A DNA stretch of 10,405 nt from positions 1 to 10,405 of the forward strand of contig NZ_JADIZJ010000016.1 in assembly GCF_016704835.1 (NCBI RefSeq), read 5' to 3'. How positions within the stretch are numbered: position 1 is the first letter of the stretch; every line of letters starts with the position of its first letter. Of the stretch, positions 1 through 6,826 are shown in pieces. The notes under the pieces were generated by a model. It was given only the letters and a program-made list of their open reading frames with translations, made no database searches and was not told where the DNA came from. The DNA comes from Sphingopyxis sp. Lineage in GTDB: Bacteria; Pseudomonadota; Alphaproteobacteria; Sphingomonadales; Sphingomonadaceae. Made by a program: the position numbers and the translations under genes.

Positions 1-894
1 CCCGGTTCGGTCTTGGCCAAGACCGATCGTAATTGTGTACGCACGGTAGGTAACTTCAATCCCTGATCACTGGCATACTCTTCGAGCGAGTTCCCTTGGC
101 AGAGGGCGCGGGTGAGACGCGCTTCCGAGGCAGACAGCGCGAACAATTCCATGAGTTGTCTTACTGTGGCGAACCTCCGCTGGTCCAGAGGTGAAAGCAC
201 AGACAGGATGTTGAAACACGCGGAGTTATCGCCGTTCTGAAAAGTTGTTTTCCGATCTTGCATTTTCACAAGGGTCATACTGAACCGCTGCTCTGGATGC
301 CCGATCGGACAGACAAGAAGATTCGCAGCCCGGCCCGTGCGTGCCGTCTTCTCAAGGGCCGCAAGGAACCGTGGTTGAGAGACTGGGTCACTGCAATGCA
401 GATAGCCTTTGGCTACGGTCAGAACATTGGCGTTCTTGAGATAGGATTGCCCTCGATCATCGCAGCCGACGACAAGCGCGTCATTCTTCAAAAGAATGGC
501 ACGCGACGTGCGAAGAATGGACTTGATGCAGGGCCTGCTCGACAACCCCGCCGATCGCACGATGTGGGAGTAGAAGTTCGACGAATTGGTCGATCTGGCC
601 TGGTTTGAGATGCGAGTCATCCAGGAATGCACATTCGGAACATTGATTGCGCCCCGTCACCGGAAAATTGCAACCTGGATGAAGTTTCCTGCACGACCGA
701 CACTTTGCTTGCGAGGCTCCAGAACCTCCGTCGCTGACCGGATGATGCGTGGCGTGACGGTACCAGGGGTCTTGGCTATTCTTGGACTGACGACTAGCCG
801 CTATCGAATCAACCGCGCTCGGTGAAAACTTGGGGTTTGTGGCACCCGGAAATAGTTCGCCAGCTAAGCGAACCAGATCGTGATGATCGTCCAT
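1..894 (-). pseudogene. Decayed LuxR-family transcriptional regulator, C-terminus cut by window edge
   Basis: Read on the minus strand, the C-terminal part translates in one frame to a recognisable LuxR-type regulator. A PAS-like central part (ILLKNDALVVGCDDRGQSYL, near 430-490) is followed by a helix-turn-helix at about 1-137 that begins LSASEARLTRALCQG and ends LPTVRTQLRSVLAKTEPG. This is the usual end of stand-alone LuxR regulators carrying an LLPH linker. The N-terminal part is in another frame. The start is ATG at 894 (MDDHHDLVRLAGELF), with GGAGGG about 6-7 bases upstream. The linker motif FVELLLPH sits in that frame at about 561-585, and homology resumes in the C-terminal frame as VRSAGL once one base near 561 is skipped. 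A second switch lies near 657-662, where NFIQVAIFR runs into a TGA and TGRNQCSECAF continues in the other frame. The distance from DPWYRHA to the linker also looks short for the family, suggesting a deletion. I infer a non-functional relic. A functional gene would require assembly errors at both switch points. Confidence 0.8.
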
Positions 895-908
895 TGCCCG
901 TCCCTCCA

Positions 909-922
909 GCCAATTATTTGGC
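909..922. repeat. Inverted repeat GCCAA-N4-TTGGC
   Basis: GCCAA and TTGGC are separated by the A/T centre TTAT, 15-28 bases upstream of the regulator's start codon on the minus strand. The position and the symmetric A/T-centred form fit an autoregulatory operator. The arms are only five bases, so chance cannot be excluded. Confidence 0.3.
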
Positions 923-990
923 AATTCGTGACATCGCTACAGGTGGCAACACCGAGAGGTGCCGTGCAATCGGTTACCTCGTTCGTCAGC

Positions 991-1010
991 CATCATCCAT
1001 TTAGATGATG
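991..1010. repeat. Inverted repeat CATCATC-N6-GATGATG
   Basis: Perfect 7-base arms (991-997 and 1004-1010) flank a six-base centre, CATTTA. There is no U-tract after it, so it does not look like a factor-independent terminator. It sits in the middle of the divergent spacer, where a dimeric regulator could bind. Function is unproven. Confidence 0.35.
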
Positions 1011-1227
1011 CGGCGAGTATATGCCATACGATAAGCTGTATGCGATCTTAATGGCGCTGGATCGCACAGTATCCGGGCCTCTTGGTGTCAGCCGAAGTAG
1101 TACGTGTCACGAGTCCTCCATCCTCATGCATCAAGACTCCAACCTGGAGAAGGCAATGCCATTTGCTCTAACTCAGAAACGCAGCATTGAGCAGTACTCG
1201 TGCTAGCCGAGCCAAATTGCAGTAGTC

Positions 1228-1232
1228 GGAGG
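1228..1232 (+). promoter_or_regulatory. Ribosome binding site that selects the GTG start at 1241
   Basis: GGAGG ends eight bases before GTG 1241. This supports a GTG start for the long SpvB/TcdB-like frame, which has no ATG nearby in frame. Another GTG at 1234 is out of frame. Confidence 0.65.
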
Positions 1233-1240
1233 CGTGTCCG

Positions 1241-4200
1241 GTGAGGCTCGAAGACGCAAAGCAATCTACTGAAGGCAAAGGCGAAACATCGTCGCTCGCT
1301 TCCGCTCCTACGCTTCAGCTGCCTAAAGGTGGCGGTGCCATCAAGGGCATCGGCGAGAAGTTTGCGGCCAATCCGGTTACCGGTACCGGTTCGATGTCGG
1401 TACCGATCGCCACAAGTCCGGGGCGCTCGGGTTTTGGACCTCAGCTTTCGCTGTCCTACGATTCGGGCGCCGGCAATGGCCCGTTTGGCTTTGGCTGGAA
1501 TCTCTCCCTACCGTCAATTACGCGTAAGACCGACAAGGGGCTGCCGCAGTACCTCGACGCCGTCGACTCGGACGTCTTCATTCTTTCAGGCGCCGAAGAC
1601 TTGGTGCCTGTCTATCGCCAAGACCCCGATGGAATCTGGGTCGCCGGCCATCCCGGCTACAAGCGCGACCCCGCCGGATTCTGGGTACGCGACCCGTCAG
1701 GTCGCTTGGTAATTCACGAGGACGAGATCGACGGCTACCGCGTACGCCGCTACCGGCCGCGTATCGATGGGCTCTTCGCCCGCATCGAGCGCTGGAGCAG
1801 GATCGGCTCGCCAAGCGACGTTCATTGGCGCTCGATCTCCAAGGACAACATCCTCGCCGTCTATGGGTTCGATGCGAATTCGCGCATCGTCGACCCGCTC
1901 GACGCAAGCCGCATCTTCACCTGGATAATCTGTGAGACGCGTGACGAAAAGGGCAACGCCGTGTTCTACCGCTACAAGGCGGAAGACGGGCAGAAAGTCG
2001 ATCTCAGTAAGGCCCATGAGCGCAATCGCGGTCCGCAGAACGACACGTGCCGAACGGCCAACCGCTACCTCAAGCGCATCCACTACGGCAATCGCTTACC
2101 GTTGCTCGACAATGCAGGCCAACGCCCGCACTTCCTTGACAAGGCGAAGATCGACACCCAGATCGCCAACGCCGACTGGATGTTCGAGGTGGTGTTTGAC
2201 TATGGCGAACATGATGGGGCAGCCCCCCAGCCGAACGATGCCGGCGCATGGGCCTACCGGCCGGACCCATTCTCCTCCTATCGCTCTGGATTCGAGGTTC
2301 GCACCACGCGCCTGTGCCAGCGCGTCCTCATGTTCCACCACTTCCCGGGTGAGACGGGCGTGGAGCGCGACTGCCAGGTGCGCTCGACCGATTTCACGTA
2401 CTCGGACGAAGTCGACCCCACGGACGTCCGCAACCCGGTCTACACCTTTCTGCACTCGGTCACTCAGACCGGCTATCGCCGCAACAACGGCGGCTATTAC
2501 AGGGCCAGTCTGCCGCCCGTCGAATTCGAATACACCGAGCCCATCGTCCAGGACAAAGTGGAGGACGTGGGTCCTGATAGCCTGGAAAACCTCCCCATCG
2601 GCCTGGACGGCACTGCCTATCGATGGGCCGACCTACACGGCGAAGGCATCCCCGGCATCCTGAGCGAGCAGGCCGGTGCCTGGTTCTACAAGCGCAACCT
2701 GAGCCCGATCCCGGATAAACTGCCCGACGGCAGCGAGGTCGTGAAGGCGAAGTTTGCCTCGCTCGAATCGGTTGCACTCAAACCCAACGTTGCCCTGAGC
2801 GGCGGAGCGGAGATTATCGACCTGGCCGGCGACGGCCAACCCGACGTCGTCGTCATGGACGGCCCGACGCCCGGACTATACGAACACGACGACGCCGAAG
2901 GCTGGCAGCCGTTCCGCCCCTTCACCTCGCGCCTGAACCGCGAGCTACGCGACCCGAATCTCAAGTTCGTCGATCTCGACGGCGACGGCCATGCCGACGT
3001 GCTGATCACCGAGCACGACGCCTTCGTCTGGCACGCCTCGCTCGCCGAAGAGGGATTCGGCCCCGCCCGGCATGTCGCGCGGGCGCTCGATGAGGAGAAA
3101 GGCCCACGCATCGTCTTCGCCGACGGTACCCAGTCCATCTACTTGGCCGACCTCTCCGGCGACGGCCTGACCGACATCGTCCGCATCCGCAACGGCGAAG
3201 TCTGCTACTGGCCCAACCTGGGCTATGGCCGCTTCGGCGCCAAGGTGACGATGGACAACGCGCCCTGGTTCGATAACCCGGACCAGTTCGACCGCAAGCG
3301 CATCCGCCTGGCCGACATCGACGGCAGTGGTACCACCGACATCATCTACCTGCACCGCGACGGTGTGCGTCTGTACTTCAACCAGTCGGGCAATAGCTGG
3401 AGCCAGCCGAACCTCCTCAAGGTATTTCCGCGCATCGATGACCTGGTGAGCATCGTGCCCACTGACCTGCTCGGCAACGGCACCGCCTGCCTGGTCTGGT
3501 CGTCCCCCTTGCCGGGTGATGCAAGGCGGCCGATGCGCTACGTGAACCTGATGGGCGGGCGCAAGCCCCACCTGCTGGTCAAGACCATCAACAACCTTGG
3601 TGCCGAAACTCGCGTCGACTACGCGCCCTCGACCAAGTTCTATCTGCAGGACAGGCGCGACGGCAAGCCCTGGATCACCCGGCTACCATTTCCGGTGCAC
3701 GTGGTTGAACGCGTCGAAACCTTCGACCACATCAGCCGCAACCGCTTCGTCACCAGCCATGCCTACCACCACGGCTACTTCGATGGCGAGGAGCGCGAAT
3801 TCCGCGGCTTCGGCATGGTCGAGCAGTGGGACACGGAACAGTTCGCAGCCCTGGCCGACGGCAATGTCCCGGCAGACAACATCGCCGCCGCATCGCACGT
3901 TCCGCCGGTCCATACCAAGACCTGGTTCCACACCGGTGCCTACCTCGGCCGCGATCATGTTTCCGACTTCTTCGCTGGCCTGCTCAACGCCACCGACCAG
4001 GGCGAATACTTCCGCGAACCCGGCCTGACCGACGCTGAAGCCCGAGCCCTGCTGCTGCCGGACACGGTGCTGCCCACGGGCCTGAGCCTGGAAGAAGAGC
4101 GCGAAGCCTGCCGCGCGCTGAAGGGATCGATGCTGCGCCAGGAGGTCTACGCCGACGACGCCGGACCGAACGCCACGCCCGAGCAGATTGAGCGCGCCCG

Positions 4201-6826
4201 CACCCCCTACACCGTCACCGAACAGAACTTCACCATTCGCGCCTTGCAGTTCCGGGGCGCCAACCGCCACGCCGTCTTCTTAACTCATGCGCGCGAGGCG
4301 CTCAGTTATCACTACGAGCGCAACCCGGCGGATCCACGCATCCAGCACGCGCTGACGCTGGAGGTCGACGAGGTCGGCAATGTGCTCAAGCAGGCCGCCA
4401 TCGGCTACGGGCGCCGCGCCCAAATTCACGTCGTCGACAAACAGGGGAACGAACAACTGGTGCCCAACCCCGGCCTCATGGGGCTGCAGGCAGGCGATCA
4501 AGCCAAGCAGACCACCGCACTGCTCACCTACACGGAAAACCGTGTCACCAACGCGATCGAATCGCCCGACACGCACCGCAATCCGCTCCCATGCGAGGCG
4601 CTCACCTTCGAGTTAACGGGCTACACAGCCACGGGGCCTGCCACCGGGCCGGGAAGTGTCGTTCGTCGCTTTCAGGCTTCAGACTTCGTCGAGCCGGACC
4701 CTGCCGCGCCCGGACGCCTGCGGCACAAGTTCACTGCCCCTGAAGTCGCCTACGAGGCCCCTGCCGCCGGCAATCAACGCCGCCGCCCCATCGAATGGCT
4801 GCGCACGCTCTACCGGCGAGACGACATGACAGGCCTGTTGCGGCTTGGTGAACTGCACCCGCTCGCGCTTCCGGGAGAAAGCTGCAAGCTCGCTTTTACA
4901 CCCGGATTGCTCACGCAGGTCTTCCAACGCCCGCTCGCAGGCCAACCGCCCGAAGCATTGCTGCCCAACCCCTCGACGGTACTCGGCGGCCAGGCCGGCA
5001 ACCGGGGCGGCTACTTGCAAAGCCAGGCGCTCAAGGCCGACGGCCGCTTCCCCGCGAGTGATCCCGACGACCATTGGTGGATTCCCTCGGGACTGTCCTT
5101 CTTCAGCACGAATCCCGCTGACAACGCGGCCACCGAATCCACGCGGGCGCGACAGCACTTCTTCTTGCCGCGCCGGTACCGCGACCCGTTCGGCCACGAC
5201 GCGGTCGTCGACTTCGACGCCTATGACCTGCTGGTGGTCGAAACCCGCGACGCGCTGGGCAACCGCGCTTCGGTGGACGTGAACGACTACCGAGTCCTGC
5301 AGGCGTGCCGCGTCAGCGACCCGAACCGGAATCGGACCGAAATTGCCTTCGACACCCTGGGCCTGGTGGTCGGCACCGCCGTCATGGGCAAGCCGCTGCC
5401 GGCGGCATTGGAAGGCGACACGCTGGCCGGCTTCGTCGCCGACCTCACGCCGGCGCAGATCGACGCCTGGTTCGATGCGGCGGACCCAGGTGCCCAGGCC
5501 GCGGTGCTGTTGCAGGACGCGAGTACGCGCATCGTCTACGACCTCGACCGCTTTCGCCGCACGCAACAGGCCAGTCCCGACAACCCGACGCAGTGGCAAC
5601 CCGCCTGCACAGCGACGCTCGCGCGCGAGACGCACGGCAGCGATCCGCTGCCGCCGCAAGGCCTGCGGATCCAACTCGAGTACTCCCATTCCGACGGATT
5701 TGGCCGCGAGATTCAGAAGAAGAAGCAGGCCGAGCCCGGCCCTGTGGCGGCGGGTGGGCTGATGGTCAGCCCGCGCTGGGTCGGCAGCGGCTGGATCATC
5801 TACAACAACAAGGGCAAGCCGGTCCGCCAGTACGAACCTTTCTTCAGCGCCACGCACGGCTTCGAGTTCGGCACGCAGGTCGGCGTCAGCCCTGTCCTGT
5901 TCTACGACCCTGTCGGGCGCGTCGTCGCCACGCTGCACCCGAACCACACCTACGAGAAGGTCGTCTTCGACGCCTGGCAGCAGACAACCCACGACGTGAA
6001 CGACACCTGCGCGCCGCGCAACACGCAGACCGGCGACCCGCGAACTGACGCCGACATCGCAGCCACCGTCGCCGAGTACTTCGCGGCGCAGCCGGCAAAT
6101 TGGCAGAGTTGGCACGCGCAGCGCATCGGCGGTGCCCTGGGCCAGGACGAGCGCAATGCCGCCGTGCGCGCCGCGGCGCATGCCGACACCCCAACCACCG
6201 CGCACGCCGATGCGATGGGCCGACCATTCCTGACCATCACGAGCAACCGCGTCGTCTGCGCCGGGCACGACCTCGACGGCACCGAGGAGAGCCTCGCTAC
6301 CCGCGTTGACCTGGATATCGAAGGGAACCAGCGCGCCGTGCGCGACGAACGCCGGCTGCCCGTCAACCACCTGCCGATGGGCGCTGTCGAACAGCGCATC
6401 GTCATGCTGTACGCGTACGACATGCTTGGCAGCCGCATCCATCAGAGCAGCATGGAAGCGGGCGCGCGCTGGATGCTGAACGACGTCGCCGGGAAGCCCA
6501 TCCGCACCTGGGACAGCCGCGGCCACGACTTCAGCACCCGCTACGACGCGCTGCGCCGCCCGCTCGAGCAGACCGTGCGCGGCACCATCGCCAATGGCGA
6601 CGCGGCTTCGGACCCGCGCACGCTGAATCGCGACACGCTGATCGACCGCATCGAATACGGCGAGAGCCTCGCCACCGCGGAAGCACTCAACCTGCGCACC
6701 CGCATCTACCGCCATTTCGATTCCGCTGGCATCGCCACCCATGCGCGCCTGGGGTGCCGACGGCAGCCCGACCGCGGCCTACGATTTCAAGGGCAATCTG
6801 CTCCACAGCACGCGGCGCCTCGTTAG
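1241..6826 (+). CDS. SpvB/TcdB-type Tc toxin protein with RHS repeats, N-terminal two thirds of a split BC-type protein
   Basis: This 1861-residue frame encodes the shell-forming part of a Tc toxin B/C-type protein. The N-terminus (about residues 25-125) has the SpvB signature: LPKGGGAIKGIGEKF, then PVTGTGSMSVPI, YDSGAGNGPFGFGWNLSLP (73-91) and DVFILSGAEDLVP. No signal peptide is seen, as is usual for Tc B subunits. Between about 455 and 715 there are FG-GAP/VCBS-like repeats with acidic, calcium-loop-like motifs: DLAGDGQPD, DLDGDGHAD, DLSGDGLTD and DIDGSGTTD. TcdB mid-N and mid-C-like segments follow (EREFRGFGMVEQWD; GAYLGRDHVSDFF at about 897). RHS/YD-type repeats then run from about residue 1300 to the end (FYDPVGRVVATLHPNHTYEK, YDALRRPLEQTVRG). 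The last clearly homologous stretch is NLRTRIYRHFDSAGIATHARLG. After it the frame goes into 24 residues that look like out-of-frame translation, while the RHS protein continues in the +1 frame. I therefore think the stop at 6824 is an artefact of a frameshift and not a true subunit end. The start is GTG 1241 because of GGAGG upstream. Family assignment is secure; the split is the odd point. Confidence 0.9.
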   Translation: MRLEDAKQSTEGKGETSSLASAPTLQLPKGGGAIKGIGEKFAANPVTGTGSMSVPIATSPGRSGFGPQLSLSYDSGAGNGPFGFGWNLSLPSITRKTDKGLPQYLDAVDSDVFILSGAEDLVPVYRQDPDGIWVAGHPGYKRDPAGFWVRDPSGRLVIHEDEIDGYRVRRYRPRIDGLFARIERWSRIGSPSDVHWRSISKDNILAVYGFDANSRIVDPLDASRIFTWIICETRDEKGNAVFYRYKAEDGQKVDLSKAHERNRGPQNDTCRTANRYLKRIHYGNRLPLLDNAGQRPHFLDKAKIDTQIANADWMFEVVFDYGEHDGAAPQPNDAGAWAYRPDPFSSYRSGFEVRTTRLCQRVLMFHHFPGETGVERDCQVRSTDFTYSDEVDPTDVRNPVYTFLHSVTQTGYRRNNGGYYRASLPPVEFEYTEPIVQDKVEDVGPDSLENLPIGLDGTAYRWADLHGEGIPGILSEQAGAWFYKRNLSPIPDKLPDGSEVVKAKFASLESVALKPNVALSGGAEIIDLAGDGQPDVVVMDGPTPGLYEHDDAEGWQPFRPFTSRLNRELRDPNLKFVDLDGDGHADVLITEHDAFVWHASLAEEGFGPARHVARALDEEKGPRIVFADGTQSIYLADLSGDGLTDIVRIRNGEVCYWPNLGYGRFGAKVTMDNAPWFDNPDQFDRKRIRLADIDGSGTTDIIYLHRDGVRLYFNQSGNSWSQPNLLKVFPRIDDLVSIVPTDLLGNGTACLVWSSPLPGDARRPMRYVNLMGGRKPHLLVKTINNLGAETRVDYAPSTKFYLQDRRDGKPWITRLPFPVHVVERVETFDHISRNRFVTSHAYHHGYFDGEEREFRGFGMVEQWDTEQFAALADGNVPADNIAAASHVPPVHTKTWFHTGAYLGRDHVSDFFAGLLNATDQGEYFREPGLTDAEARALLLPDTVLPTGLSLEEEREACRALKGSMLRQEVYADDAGPNATPEQIERARTPYTVTEQNFTIRALQFRGANRHAVFLTHAREALSYHYERNPADPRIQHALTLEVDEVGNVLKQAAIGYGRRAQIHVVDKQGNEQLVPNPGLMGLQAGDQAKQTTALLTYTENRVTNAIESPDTHRNPLPCEALTFELTGYTATGPATGPGSVVRRFQASDFVEPDPAAPGRLRHKFTAPEVAYEAPAAGNQRRRPIEWLRTLYRRDDMTGLLRLGELHPLALPGESCKLAFTPGLLTQVFQRPLAGQPPEALLPNPSTVLGGQAGNRGGYLQSQALKADGRFPASDPDDHWWIPSGLSFFSTNPADNAATESTRARQHFFLPRRYRDPFGHDAVVDFDAYDLLVVETRDALGNRASVDVNDYRVLQACRVSDPNRNRTEIAFDTLGLVVGTAVMGKPLPAALEGDTLAGFVADLTPAQIDAWFDAADPGAQAAVLLQDASTRIVYDLDRFRRTQQASPDNPTQWQPACTATLARETHGSDPLPPQGLRIQLEYSHSDGFGREIQKKKQAEPGPVAAGGLMVSPRWVGSGWIIYNNKGKPVRQYEPFFSATHGFEFGTQVGVSPVLFYDPVGRVVATLHPNHTYEKVVFDAWQQTTHDVNDTCAPRNTQTGDPRTDADIAATVAEYFAAQPANWQSWHAQRIGGALGQDERNAAVRAAAHADTPTTAHADAMGRPFLTITSNRVVCAGHDLDGTEESLATRVDLDIEGNQRAVRDERRLPVNHLPMGAVEQRIVMLYAYDMLGSRIHQSSMEAGARWMLNDVAGKPIRTWDSRGHDFSTRYDALRRPLEQTVRGTIANGDAASDPRTLNRDTLIDRIEYGESLATAEALNLRTRIYRHFDSAGIATHARLGCRRQPDRGLRFQGQSAPQHAAPR
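6741..6826 (+). other. Overlap of the two RHS frames, +1 frameshift site at the G run 6751-6754
   Basis: The upstream frame reads CTG-GGG-TGC here and the downstream frame reads GGT-GCC-GAC. Dropping one G from 6751-6754 gives HARLGADGSPTAAYDFKGN, which joins the two halves without loss of RHS pattern. From memory, related fused proteins have a similar AGVATNARL...AYDFKGNLL segment at this point; I could not check this. The cause could be a sequencing error, a natural inactivating mutation or a recoding site. Confidence 0.7.

Larger units (their letters stand above)
895..1240. other. Intergenic spacer between divergent genes, no gene seen
   Basis: About 350 bases lie between the start of the LuxR remnant (minus strand) and the GTG start of the Tc/RHS gene (plus strand). 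The base composition is more balanced than in the toxin genes. Short open frames at 822-1004 and 1021-1206 have no ribosome binding site and no recognisable protein, so I do not call them. Two small inverted repeats are present (909-922 and 991-1010). I see no convincing -35/-10 pair on either strand. TATATG at 1018-1023 resembles a -10 box but has no good -35 partner. The promoters of the toxin operon and of the old regulator should both lie here by position. Confidence 0.6.

Noticed and set aside
258..608. 116-residue open frame on the plus strand
   Set aside because: It is antisense to the PAS-like part of the LuxR remnant, whose minus-strand translation is clearly homologous to known regulators.
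991..1010. Possible transcription terminator hairpin
   Set aside because: The stem is seven bases with low G+C and no following T-run on either strand; kept only as an inverted repeat.
1021..1206. 61-residue open frame in the divergent spacer
   Set aside because: No ribosome binding site, no codon bias like the neighbours, no recognisable protein.
1379..1390. Perfect palindrome ACCGGTACCGGT
   Set aside because: It lies within codons for PVTGTGSM, a conserved SpvB-type segment, and is explained by the Thr-Gly coding.
2945..3571. 208-residue minus-strand frame, rich in Val/Asp/Ala
   Set aside because: It mirrors the FG-GAP/VCBS repeats on the plus strand; the repeated DGDG codons create the pattern.
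4679..6742. 687-residue open frame on the minus strand
   Set aside because: It lies antisense to a well-recognised TcdB/RHS coding region. Its Val/Ala/Arg-rich product has no recognisable motif, and long antisense frames are common in high-G+C genes with biased third positions.
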